A stretch of 64,000 nucleotides of DNA from Rana temporaria (lineage: Eukaryota > Chordata > Amphibia > Anura > Ranidae), in NCBI RefSeq assembly GCF_905171775.1, contig NC_053489.1, positions 397,709,483-397,773,482 on the forward strand. Direction: 5' to 3'. The notes beneath the pieces are model-generated. The model ran no database searches. It saw only the letters and a program-made list of their open reading frames with translations, and had not been told where the DNA came from. The translations under genes were made by a program, and so were the position numbers. Below are positions 40,301-51,180 of this stretch, one piece after another. Numbering within the stretch: position 1 is the first letter of the stretch; each line of letters starts with the position of its first letter.

Positions 40301-42864
40301 GAAACAAGGGTGACAACAAGTCCCACACTAGCTTACTGCTGCTCTCCATGTAGTCTGGGCATCCGGGGAGATCCACTTGACTTGTTTTCTATGCGTTATG
40401 TATAGCCTGTGGCCCTCTCACAGAGCTTATACATTTTGACCCCATATCTAACATGTTTGCTGGGGAAATATTGCTTGTTTGCAAGCCTGCCAGTAAAATG
40501 TACAAGGGACTCGTCTATGCAGATTCTTTGCTGGGGCGTATACACATCTGCAAATTTCTGGGACAGGTAATTTTGTGGAGCCAATCATAGCCAGAGTCAA
40601 GCCAAGGATGACAGAGGTTATTGTCACTGAAATACATAAAATGCATTATTATTCCTGGATAGCGTGACCTCACAGATGTTCCACTTTTGGATGAGTACAG
40701 CCTTGTTTCGGTACGGTCAATTGGTAGATACTAGAACCAGACTTCTGAAGTTCTGAAAGACGCCTTTGATTTACCTAGGCAGGCTTTTTTTAGCTACCTT
40801 CAAATTCGCCATTTTGCGCAGTCCCTGGCGCCAAATGTACAATTTTCCCCCCTAACCGAGTTCGAGAAAATGTGCTTAGAGGGTTTGTCCCCTAGGGGCA
40901 TGATATTACGCACCTACCAAATCCTGGTTACGGATATGTCACCAATTGGCCCTCGGCATGCTTATATGCGCAAGTGGGAGCAGGCCCTGGGTGAAGATAT
41001 ACCCTTAAAGATGTGGCAAGATAATATGGTCACAGGCTCCCAGGAGTTCTGTTTGTACGCTTTACCAAGAAAACCAATCCAAAATTGTACTTAATTGGTA
41101 CCAAACTCCTGACCTGCTCCATTCCATATACCCCTCAGCTGATCGCCGTTGTTGGCGCTGTTGTAAGGAGGTGGGGACGCTGTATCATACCTATTGAGCT
41201 TGCCCCCTCTTTGTTCCCTACTGGCAGACGGTTCACTCTCTTCTCCACTCCATCTTCGGCACTTGGGTGCCATTTGACCCTAAATTGTTCCTCTTAGGTC
41301 TTCCTCCTGCTTCTTTTTCTAAAACCTCGAAAAAACTCCTAGCCCAGTTACTAACGGCCGAGAGATACCTGGTAGCCCTGAAATGGAAAAGGAAGGAACC
41401 TCCTTCTCTGTTTAAGTTGCACTCCAGGATTAGGGATGTAAAGCGGATGGAATATATGACAGCCTCCCTGAATTATTCCCTTGATAATCACAACGAAATA
41501 TGGGAACTTTGGGACAAGCTGGAAGCCCTTAATGCCGGCTGATGCATGGTTGGTGCCCCCTGGGCGACGAGGAGGCCCTGGGTCAGGTGGTTGCCCTCTC
41601 TTCTTCCCTCCAACTTCCTCTGCTCTTCCCCCTCCTCCTCCTTTCTACCTCCTCTTGTCTTCTTGGCTCTTTCTAGCTTTTCTTTGCCTTTTAATTTTTA
41701 TTTTATTTTTTCTACCATTATTATGTTACACTACTAAGTCAAACATAGTGGTAATATTGGAGCCTTGATGTTAATCTCATTGCCCGGTTCTGAGCATCCT
41801 CGGCTTAAGGCATATTTGTTTTCTATACATCGGCTCTGTCTCCTATTTCATTCCACATTGTATCGGGATTGGCTCACCTGATGCCTACCACTTATTACAA
41901 AGAGTGCTTTTTATTTAATTTTTGTATTTTTTCTGTATATTTTGTTGGTCTTTTCCTGTTGGAAAATTTGCAAACTCAATAAAAATTGGCAGTTTAAAAA
42001 AAAATGCATTATATATTTTCCTGGCCATTACAGCAGGGAACGCAAGCATATGATGAATTGGGTTTGTGGACCAATATGATCGCAAATCATTCTTTTTTGT
42101 AATGTCCATGTTAAGGGTTAGGCCCAAAAAGTATTACATTCAGAAACCGTGATCGGTTCCCAGTCGAATGGCTTGGCAAAGTATGGATTTGGGTTGGTTG
42201 ATGTACTGTAGGGTAGAAACATTATTTTGGTCCACAATCAAATTATAGAGAGGTATTCGATAAAAAACAGCTCAAAAAAGCCAAGGGGCATTGTTAGTTG
42301 GTTGTTTCCACCTGAACTTTGGGGGAATAACAGGTGCTGCTGAATATGGGGGAGACAATTAGGGTTTGCAAGCACCTCTGGAAGGTTCCTATAGATTCTA
42401 CGGGCCTGTGCTTGAATTATTGGTGGCTGTGGGTGCATTACGCAACTAGTGCTAGCCACCTCATCAGCTTGTACTGCACTGCTGTTGCTCCCTACTTCAC
42501 CATGAAATACTGCAGTGTCTAAAAAGCCAGGATGTACTATGCTGATGGTGTCTGGAAAATCAGCAAAAAGTAGTGCAGCGCTTATACTTGTGCCCTGCTG
42601 CATCTGAGCATAATAATGTTTTTCCCATCACTTAGGCACAAAGGGTCATGTACGCTTGTTTTTAGCAGGAATCTCTTCACCATAATCTGAGCTAGCTGTC
42701 AGGGTGTAACTGCATTCTACAAGCTCATATTCTGAGCCTGATTCTGACAGTGAGGCCTCCCCTTCGCTTTCATCTATCACGCTCAAAATCCTGTATGTCT
42801 CCTCACTAGTGTACCTTTTTTGGACATTTTGGGCACTTACTTTACAGTTAATTAGTGACAACAA
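40301..42864 (-). pseudogene. piggyBac-like transposase, N-terminal and DDE core part (copy 2)
   Basis: From ATG 42864 the acidic N-terminus (KRYTSEETYRILS, SESGSEYELVECS) resembles copy 1. After frame changes come ITKKNDLRSYWSTNPIHHM (conserved segment before the first catalytic Asp), then beyond an inserted L1 (40650-42000) the frame resumes with FMYFSDNN, and DESLVHFTGRLANKQYFPSK, HVRYGVKMYKLCERATGYT, the piggyBac catalytic region, then YMESSSKLVWDLLSPLF. piggyBac transposases excise at TTAA using DDD catalysis. The sequence is broken by stops, frameshifts, the L1 and the MITE at 39609. The C-terminal part is probably 18664-19325. Confidence 0.85.
40650..42000 (+). mobile_element. 5'-truncated L1 (copy E) inside piggyBac copy 2
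   Basis: A 12-bp duplication AAAATGCATTAT flanks it (40638-40649 and 42001-42012). It carries the last part of L1 ORF2: FSYLQIRHFAQSLAPN, LTEFEKMC, HAYMRKWEQALGEDI, then a Trp-rich C-terminus with frameshifts, followed by a T-rich 3' UTR ending AATAAAAATTGGCAG and a short A tail. The piggyBac frame reads cleanly across the join when it is removed. Confidence 0.9.
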
Positions 42865-43395
42865 CAGGAAAAAGAACTCCCAGCTAGCTACTTTCCTGCT
42901 AGAAATAAAATCAACTGTTAGTGCTGGCAGAGATCAGGTTCTTGCCAAAACTGTGGTTTTGCAGACAATGTATCAGAGATGGCAGTGATCATAAAAATTA
43001 TACTCACACTGCACGCACTTGTTGGAGGGGGCGGGCTAAATGCAAGTGTGCTGCCAGTAATTGGGGACACTATACTTTTGGAAACAGTAATAGAGTTCTG
43101 ACCATGACCAGGATATGGACCCGGACAGACACTATACTAGTAATGTCGGTAATCAGCTAATGATAGTGTGGCGGGCAATCAGGGGCTGGTGCTAACTGAC
43201 CCTAGATGGGAGGGAGACTAACTGGCTCTAACTGACCCAATTTGACATCGCTAGCGACACTAATACAGTGATCAGGGACAATACTGTACTTTGTATTAAT
43301 GACACTGGCTGGGTGACATGGATGATCTGGAGGGCAATTAAAGGGTTAACTGTACTAAAAGCCCTTACAGACAACACTAATATTATCATAATATA
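42865..43395 (-). mobile_element. 5' non-coding region of piggyBac copy 2
   Basis: Sequence upstream of the transposase start. It includes ACTGTTAGTGCTGGCAGAGATCAGG, partly like 5367-5373 joined to 8563-8580 in copy 1, and a string of CTAACTGACC-like repeats around 43185-43235. The terminus and TTAA are lost, probably at the Penelope fragment that follows. Confidence 0.5.
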
Positions 43396-43439
43396 TAGAA
43401 CATATAGAACATATAAGATATTTTAATGTAATATTAATT

Positions 43440-44080
43440 TTAGAGTGAGCGCCCCTATACCCCTTTCTTTTATTCATAAAATGCAATCTATCATCCAGAA
43501 ACATTGGTCCACCCTCCTTTAAGACCCATCGTTAAAAAAAAAAAACGCGTAAAGAAGGGACCCTGACCTCAAGAACAAGATAGCACCAAGCAAGCTCAAG
43601 CCCAACTGTTTCCACCAATCCATAACTCAACACTGTCTAATCCCCTTAAAGGGCATGTTTCACTGTGCAAAACTTGCAAAATCGTCCAACATGGACAAAA
43701 AAACATTACGGTAAAGGGGAAAAACATACCCTATCAATGATTTACACTGCTGTTTGTCCGACCATGTAGTATATTGTCTTACCTGCCCATGCAGCCTTTT
43801 TTATGTTGGTTGTACCATCAGACCTCTGCAAAAAAGATTTGGTGAACACCATTTTATAGAAGAAGGGAAGGCTATACACAGTGTTCCCTGCCACTTTGCA
43901 GAGTTTCATGATTAATCAACAAAGGACCTATGAGTTTGGGTCATTGAAGCTATGCCCAGGAATCTCCCTAAGGCTGAGCGTTTCCTTAAACTCTGCCAAA
44001 TGGAGACGTATTGGATCTTTTTCCTAGATACCCTCTTTCCTGTTGGAATAAATGACCACCCACCACTTCATATACCCAGA
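43440..44080 (+). pseudogene. Penelope-like element fragment with GIY-YIG domain (copy B)
   Basis: Translation in shifting frames gives KHWSTLL, KGPLT-like and LKGMFHCAKLAK (Cys motif region), then VVYCLTCPCSLFYVGCTIRP with KRFGEHHF, which is a GIY-YIG core with its Arg and Glu positions, and finally MEAMPRNLPKAER and WIFFLDTLFPVGIN, the typical end. The enzyme would cut DNA for Penelope insertion. Stops and frameshifts are frequent, so it is an old copy. It differs in sequence from copy A, so it belongs to another lineage. Upstream RT motifs are absent. Confidence 0.75.
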
Positions 44081-44925
44081 CAGTCATCATCTCTTACATA
44101 TAGCACTCATAGTAACTGAAAATATATAATTCAAAAACATCTTATATGTTTAATATATTAACACCTTTAACTTTCATTACTTTTTTTTCCATATTTTTTC
44201 CAGTTACATGTACGACCTTGTTCTGGCGGTGGTGGTTCTGGGTTATCAATGGAAGAAAATATTCACTGAATAGGCTATTAACCAGGTATATATTTATAGA
44301 ACATAGTATATAGAAAACAGATACAATTGATACCTGCTACCAGTACCTAACCCCTTGCCTCACCCCCCCCCCCCCCCCTCTGCTTATTTCTTAACCATAT
44401 ACATATATAATGAATCCTTGAATCCTTAACCTATTTAATAAAATCCTCAAAAGCCCTCAAATATCATGTATTTATTATTTATTCATTAATAGTTCTACCC
44501 AGTATATGTTATGAATTCTCCTATGTTCCCTGTGTACAATATATGAATCATCCTACCTTCATTTTACATTGAACCTCAAGTACCATAATTATGACTGGTA
44601 TATTAAATTAATCATTCAACCTTACCTTTATTTTTTAAGGAATTTATATCCTCCTAAATCAACAAAAAAAATAGCTTTTCCTCCCCTTCCCCTTTTTTTC
44701 CCACCCACTCTCACAGCTTCCCCCCTTTTGCTTATCTTTAATTGCCACCTTTCACATCCTCTATTTACAAATTTATACATAGTACATATGTATATATAGT
44801 GCATACATACTTTTATTCTATTTATTAATTGTTGTTATAAATGTTATTTATTCATTCATTCGATATTTATGAGATTTATGATGAATTTAATATTTTTTTT
44901 TATATCTGTAATTATTGTATACAGT
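44081..44925. other. AT-rich non-coding, probably Penelope 3' sequence
   Basis: No gene seen. ACATATAAG(A)T-type sequence near 43405-43425 recurs inverted near 44140, and a C run is at 44364-44379. It may be the 3' region or pseudo-LTR of Penelope copy B. Confidence 0.35.
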
Positions 44926-45196
44926 AGGGATGAGTCCGCGGTTTGAGGCGAACGTATGAACATTAGGTATTCGTTTGTTCTAAAACTTACCAAACATATG
45001 GGGCGTTTGTGGAAAATCTGAGCGCCGCAGAATGCCCCATAATGCACTGTGAGATCACAGTGAATTGCTGTATGATGATTGGCCAAAGCATGCATCTGAC
45101 CTGCATGCTTTGGCCAATCACAGCACACTCTGCTGAGAGAGCCATAATTGGCCAAAGGCAGGGTGCTTTTGGCCAATCATGGCTCAGGGAGACTAA

Positions 45197-45674
45197 GGCC
45201 CCGTACACACGAGAGGATCGATCCGCTGGAATTGATCCGCGGACCGGTTTCAGCGTATAGATCCCCTGGTGTGTACGATCCAGCGGATATTTTTCCGGGG
45301 ATTTTTTTCCCCGGGGATGGATTTCCAGCGGATCAAAATTTCTTAACATGCTAAGAAATCGATCCGCTGGAATCCAGTCCAACGGATTGATCCGCTGGTC
45401 TGTACAGACTCACCGGATCAATCCATCCGAATCCATCCCTCGCATGCGTCGTAATGATTCGACGCATGCATGGAAGTCCTTATATCACAGCGTCGCGCAC
45501 GTCGCCGCGTCATCATCGCGGCGACGGCGCGACACGTCACCGCGGAGGGAATTCCGTGGGGATTTTGATCTCATGGTTAGTACAACCATGAGATCAAAAT
45601 CCGCCAGAGGATTTATCCGCGGAAACGGACCTCCGGACCGTTTCCGCGGATCGATCCTCTCGTGTGTACTAGGC
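45197..45674. mobile_element. Harbinger-like MITE with GATCCGC repeats
   Basis: The inverted ends share GTACACACGAGAGGATCGAT / ATCGATCCTCTCGTGTGTAC. The interior has GATCCGCTGGA repeats, the hairpins TTTCTTAACATGCTAAGAAA-like and CATGGTTAGTACAACCATG, and a GC-rich palindrome near 45495-45530. The flanking 3-bp duplication is not preserved. Confidence 0.8.
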
Positions 45675-45952
45675 ACAAGTCCACGCCCCACACTATATAA
45701 GGCTGCTTAAATAGCGGTCGTGTGTAGTGTTATTGGCGTGGACAAGGAGATAGCTTCATTAAGCAGGCAGGTTATTCAGTTAGTGGCAGTGTTTTTGATA
45801 TATATATATATATACAGTCAGTCTAGTCACTGTGCATTCAGTGTAGCCTATATATATAGCGCATGTGGTGGTGTATAGTTTCTAATACACTTCAGGCGGT
45901 GCACACAGTATCTAATACAGTGTGTACAGTTTCCAATACACGTTAGGCGATG

Positions 45953-45954
<2 letters not shown>

Positions 45955-46002
<48 letters not shown>

Positions 46003-46003
46003 C

Positions 46004-46059
<56 letters not shown>

Positions 46060-46061
46060 TG
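45955..46061. repeat. (TA)n microsatellite
   Basis: Two long TA tracts (about 45955-45999 and 46008-46060) separated by CAATCTACTA. A shorter TA tract is at 45799-45814. Confidence 0.95.
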
Positions 46062-46274
46062 TGCATTCAGTGTAACCTATATATACAGGGCATTCGGTGG
46101 TGTATAGCTTCTAATACACTTCAGGCGGTATACACAGTATATAATTCAGTGTAGTGTGGTGTTGCAAAACAAAAAATACATCATGTCCTGAAGGCCACAA
46201 AGGAGAGGCAGATGCTCACAGGTCACTAAGAGTCAGTTCACACTAGAGCGACACGACTTCCAGCGCAATTTTTA

Positions 46275-46759
46275 TAGTAATCCAATGCATTTTTATAGCA
46301 CTGTATATAGCGCTATAAAAATGACAATGGTCCCAAAAATGTGTCAAAAGTGTCCGAAGTGTCCATAATGTCGCAGTACCAAAAAAAATCGCTGATCGCC
46401 GCCATTACTAGTAAAAAAATATATATTAAAAAAAATGCCATTAAAATACCCCCTATTTTGTAACGCTATAACTTTTGCGCAAACCAATCAATAAACGCTT
46501 ATTGCGATTTTTTTCCCGCCTAAACTGAGGAAAAAAATGTTTGTTTTTATATATTTTTGTTTATAGCGCAAAAACTAAAAACCGCAGAGGTGATCAAATA
46601 CCACTGAAAGAAAGCTCTATTTGTGGGGAAAAAAGGACGCCAATTTTGTTTGAGAGCCACGTCGCACGACCGCGCAATTGTCAGTTAAAGCGACGCAGTG
46701 CCGAATTCTCAAAAAGTGCTCTGGTCTTTGGCCAGCAATATGGTCCGGGGGTTAAGTGG
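46275..46759. mobile_element. piggyBac-type MITE, right part
   Basis: It ends GTTAAGTGG followed by TTAA (46760-46763). Internal blocks AATGACAATGGTCCCAAAA, CGCCATTA, TTTTGCGCAAACCAATCAAT and CGCAGAGGTGATCAAATACC match the MITEs at 53560-53761 and 57590-58864. The left end is missing. Confidence 0.75.
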
Positions 46760-46763
46760 TTAA

Positions 46764-47599
46764 AAGGTAGAAATAAAAATATTTTTGTTTGATCTTCCAG
46801 GAGAATTAAGCTGCTCCTATTGAAGAGATCAAAATTTGCAATATTTGCATTTTTTCATATTCAATATGGGGTTGGATTGGGATCAGATTTACCATATGGA
46901 CACCCAAGGCGTCATTATGAGTGATGTTCAAATTCTGAGCTTTACTAGATGGCACCATTCTAGTTGGTTCCTGGAATCCTATCCCCCAACCACTTTCCCT
47001 TTAAATATACTGATAGGGTTATGTGGAGCGATGGCTTTATACAAGATCACCCCCTTGGGACATTTCCATCATTGCACCATTGTGACCATTTTGGCATCCA
47101 ATTGTTCATTGGGGGTAGGTTTCCATCTACTCAGCGTTTTGTGTGAATGGGGGTAGACTTCCGGTATATCCGAGTTTGTTTACCTTCTAGCGTCACTTCC
47201 GGCGCGATTGGCTGTTGCTATGTCACTTCCGGTGCATCTCTTGACGTCAGATGTCACTTCCGGTGCAACGTTGTCTACAGCCCAAAACTTTGTGTGTCCT
47301 CACCTTGTTTTGGCACCAACGATTTGGCGCCAAATTAAGGTGGAGGGGGATATAAAAGGAGTGCTTTCGGTAATCTTTACTGTCTGGTTCAACTTGGGAG
47401 AAAGTGAGCTCTGTAGACGATTTCCTGTCTTGGTAGGTAACCTGGCTATTTACAATCATGGTTATTCTGCTTTTTTGACTCAATGAAAATATGGTTTTGG
47501 GCTTGACTTTGGCTATTTGTTTGATCCTAAGGGAGGATTCTTCGTGAATTGTGGCTCCATCGGGGAGATCCTGTTTCCACTTTTCTTTTCAAAATAGGT
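46764..47599. other. Non-coding; includes a promoter-like cluster
   Basis: No domain-bearing ORF. The part 47185-47360 has promoter-like motifs, listed separately. The rest is unassigned. Confidence 0.4.
47188..47360 (+). promoter_or_regulatory. Candidate promoter: three CACTTCCGG sites, TGACGTCA, TATAAAA
   Basis: GTCACTTCCGG occurs three times (about 47191, 47223, 47254), a perfect TGACGTCA lies at about 47242-47249, and GATATAAAAGG at about 47350 could act as a TATA box. CACTTCCGG fits ETS-family binding and TGACGTCA fits CREB/ATF. It may be the internal promoter of an unrecognised retroelement. Motif evidence only. Confidence 0.35.
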
Positions 47600-48140
47600 G
47601 AACTGCGAGCGCCATGCTGGGCGCTCACAGTCCACCCAAGTGTGTTAGGAAAGTGAATATTAATTTGCCTTTCTAACACTGACCCACCTCTCCACCAATC
47701 AGGTGTGCGGGTCTGTTACCTGTCACCTGATTGGCTGAAACAATAGGCGCGGCTATTGGATGCTTATCAGGAGGGGAGGACGGGAGATGAGGACAGCAGG
47801 AGACGCATTTGCAGCATTTGATGGCACACTGGTAGCACTTAATGGGCACATTGGCGGAGTTTGATGGGCACAGTGGTGGCGTTTGGGCACAGTGGCGGTG
47901 TTTGATGGGCACAGTGGTGGCATTTGATGGGCACATTGGTGGCGTTTGGGCACAGTGGCAGCGTTTTATGGGCACAGTGGCAGCGTTTTATGGGCACAGT
48001 GGTGGCATTTGATGGGCACAGTGGTGGCATTTGATGGGCACAGTGGCTGCAAATGATGGGCACATTGGCTGCAAATGATTTTTTTTTTAAGAATTTTTCA
48101 GTTTGCTTGCGCCCCCTAAAAATTTTGAGCACCAGCGTGC
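47600..48140. mobile_element. Relative of the GGCACAGTGG hAT MITE
   Basis: Same architecture as 23630-25052: a CACCTGATTGGCTGA palindromic part, then units of GGGCACAGTGG(T/C)GGCGTTT (47815-48070), and the right side GCGCCCC(C)TAAAAATTTTGAGCACCAGC, which lacks the final GCCACTG end. Left end not defined. Confidence 0.65.
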
Positions 48141-48944
48141 ATATGTGAATTTATATATATATATATGTGTGTGTGTGTTTACATGTATGTATGCACATTT
48201 TATGTATGCACTTTTAATCCTGACCCCCATATGTGTACAATCAGAACCTATTTTATTTTTTTTACTGGTTCATAGTACCAGCAAAAAAATGCTGTTCCTC
48301 CAAAAAGCGATCCATGCTCAGATCGCTTTTCAGAGGCATTTGACAGACGGTAAAGAGGCTATATGTTGCCTACTGACCGCCTGTTTTAACCCCTTAAATG
48401 CATCATCACTATGCTGCAACTGCATGCAATGCACACAGTTGCAGGTGGATGGCAGTGTTGCCCCATTCACCTAGGGGTGTACTTCAAGGGTGCCCTGACT
48501 GGAAAAAGATTGAGAAACACCAACATAGAGGAACCAATCCCTCAAATTTCCTCCTGCAGCCGCTGAATGCCTGCGGAAGGGAGAAGAGGAGAAGCAGGGG
48601 GAAATTGAGAAATTGGTTCCTTTATATTCCTGTTCCGCCACCGTGCTCGGGGAAAAGAGCCCTGTCTGGGGTCAGGGGGGCCCTTCATGGTTTCTTGCAT
48701 TGGGGCCCTGAAGGTTCTAGTTACGCCACTGTATATTACAGTATATCTGGAGGATTTTATTACATGGTGTTTGAGTTAATAACTCTTAACTCATGAGTTG
48801 TCACTTTAGCACTCTTGCACTTTAATTGGACTTTCATTGGGCATTTATTATGGTATTGTTTGGATTTGCAAATGATCCCTATATATGTTTGGCTCACATA
48901 AGTTTTGATTTATGCACTACCAGTGATCATTTCACTTTTTTATT
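48141..48944. other. Non-coding, partly repeat-like
   Basis: TA/TG microsatellite at about 48155-48180, a hairpin AAGCGATC / GATCGCTT near 48304-48330, and a region shared with 12675-12725. No gene supported. Confidence 0.45.
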
Positions 48945-50235
48945 AAAAATAAGAAAATATTGTGTTGCGCTGATAATCAAGTAAAAAATTGCATACATAT
49001 ATATATACACACCATATACATAAATAAGAACCCCCTACACCTCAAATCAGGGAGGTATATGTGCAAAAGATAAACAAAAACCACTCAAAAACTATAATGT
49101 GAAAAAATTCAAATAGAACCAGCAAAAATAGTTCATGGAAAAAACACAGTTCAGTACATAGGCTAATAGGAGACAGGTGTGAGATCCACAGTCCTTTGGT
49201 GTGCAGCTGTCATTATAGCAAAAATAAAATAAAAAAATAAAAAAAAATAAAAAAATAAAAAAAAAAAATAAAACCTTTTCCTTCTGGACTCCCCGATTAA
49301 CACAGGGTATCAGCCGCTCATAAGGAGAAAAGAAAGATATATGGTGCAGTCATTGAACGCCGCTCAGTGCTACGATCTCCTCAGAAGGACGGATTCGACC
49401 GTCGATCGCGTCACTCGGCTTCTCCCCCACGCGTATCGTCAATAGCCACTTGACTTATTCATGGGTTGCCATGTGACCATGTCAGCAGTCTATTTATACA
49501 AGCTGACAATGGTGGCTATTGACGATACGCGTGGGGGAGAAGCCGAGTGACGCGATCGACGGTCGAATCCGTCCTTCTGAGGAGATCGTAGCACTGAGCG
49601 GCGTTCAATGACTGATTGCAGTTGAGCCTTTTTACCATCGAGGTTCCGTGAGTGCAATCATTGTATTGCAGGGTTCATTTCCCATTTTATTACGTTATTT
49701 GCACCATATATCTTTCTTTTCTCCTTATGAGCGGCTGATATCCTGTGTTAATCGGGGAGTCCAGAAGGAAAAGGTTTTATTTTTTTTTATTATTTATTTT
49801 ATTTTTTTTTATTTTTTTATTTTTTTTTTTTTTTATTTGTTTTTTTTTATTTTTTTTATTTTTTTTGCTATAATGACAGCTGCACACCAAAGGACTGTGG
49901 ATCTCACACCTGTCTCCTATTAACCTATGTACTGAACTGTGTTTTTTCCATGAACTATTTTTGCTGGTTCTATTTGAATTTTTTCACATTATAGTTTTTG
50001 AGTGGTTTTTGTTTATCTTTTGCACATATACCTCCCTGATTTGAGGTGTAGGGGGTTCTTATTTATGTATATGGTGTGTATATATATATGTATGCAATTT
50101 TTTACTTGATTATCAGCGCAACACAATATTTTCTTATTTATTCACTTTGGTTTTGTGCACCTCACGTGTCTGCAGCTTATCTTTAGTATTTTATATGGTT
50201 TTAGTAATAGCGCTGTAGTACCTTTTTACATATTA
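48945..50235. mobile_element. 1.29-kb palindromic retroelement insertion (Penelope pseudo-LTR-like)
   Basis: A 14-bp perfect duplication TTCACTTTTTTATT flanks it (48931-48944 and 50236-50249). The left arm 48949-49449 is the near-exact reverse complement of the right arm 49512-50137, with a 62-base spacer. The right arm has about 87 extra bases (after TTCAATGACTG, about 49613-49700) and a unique tail 50138-50235. Poly-T/A tracts sit symmetrically in both arms. GATACGCGTGGGGGAG at the inner arm ends recalls the motif at 30158-30172 of Penelope copy A. It has no ORF. Inverted terminal duplication is known for Penelope-like elements, so I infer that origin. Confidence 0.7.
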
Positions 50236-50249
50236 TTCACTTTTTTATT

Positions 50250-50468
50250 GTCACTTCTAAAGTTATAATGACATTTTGAGGATGAGTCCATGATCTGTTT
50301 TTATGTTTGATTTCATACACATATGCTACAATCAGTGGCAACATCACTGTTGTCCATTATAAGAAGTACACATTTCCCTTTCCCTTTCAATATTTTGCAT
50401 ATTTAATTCCCATATCGCTGCATATTTCTTTCACATTTTCATATACAAATAGGGCTTCACAGAGACTT
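50250..50468. other. Short non-coding gap
   Basis: Nothing recognised. Confidence 0.4.
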
Positions 50469-51180
50469 ACGACGGCTTATCTCCAGATACGCCGTCGTAA
50501 GTCCGATTGGGCGCCGTCGTATCTATGCGCCTGATTCTTAGAATCAGTTACGCATAGATTTCCCTAAGATCCGACCGGCGTAAGTCTCTTACACCGTCGT
50601 ATCTTAGGCTGCATATTTACGCTGGCCGCTAGGTGGCGCTTCCGTCGATTTCAGCGAGGAATATGCAAATTAGGTAGATACGCCGATTCACAAACGTACG
50701 TCCGCCCGGCGCATTTTTTTACGTCGTTTACATTAGGCTTTTTCCGGCGTAAAGTTACCCCTGGGTCTATGAGGCGCAGCCAATGTTAAGTATGGCCGTC
50801 GTTCCCGCGACGAAATTTGAATTTTTTTACGACGTTTGCGTAAGTTGTTCGCGAATAGGGCTGGACGTAATTTACGTTCATGTCGAAAGCATGACGATTT
50901 GCCGACGTCATTTGGAGCATGCACACTGGGATACGTCCACGGATGGCGCATGCGCTGTTCGTTAAAGACGTCAAAAACATGGGGTCACTACTATTTTACA
51001 TAGTACACGCCCCCAACCAGCCTATTTTGAATTAGGCGGGCTTACGCCGGCCCAGTTACACTGCGCCGCCGTAAGTTTGATCGCAAGTTCTATGTGAATA
51101 CACAACTTGCTGCTCAAACTTACGGCGGCGTAGTGTATCTGAGATACGGTACGCCCGCCTAAAGATAGGCAAATCTTTTC
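50469..51180. mobile_element. ACGACGGC-rich non-autonomous element, ends lost
   Basis: Rich in GACTTACGACGGC, CGCCGTCGTAAGT, GATACGCCG and AAACTTACGGCGGCGTA, with a strong inverted relation between its two sides. It resembles the element at 54832-55538 in the core (CCGCGAC(G)AA, GCCGTCGTTCCCGCG). Clean termini are not present. Confidence 0.55.

Larger units (their letters stand above)
44931..46190. mobile_element. TAGGGATGAG-type non-autonomous element
   Basis: It starts TAGGGATGAGTCCGCGG, matching the opening of 16305. Palindromic blocks GGCCAAAGCATGCA / TGCATGCTTTGGCC and CCATAATTGGCCAAA / TTGGCCAATCATGG follow. After the MITE at 45197-45674 comes tandem sequence with CTGTGCATTCAGTGTA and CTAATACACTTCAGGCGGT units (about 45825-46150). 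No transposase and no right terminus seen. Confidence 0.45.

Noticed and set aside
45848..46107. Ile/Tyr-alternating ORFs
   Set aside because: Translation of the (TA)n microsatellite.
47673..48132. Cys-rich minus-strand ORFs
   Set aside because: Same type of minisatellite artefact as at 24192-25432.
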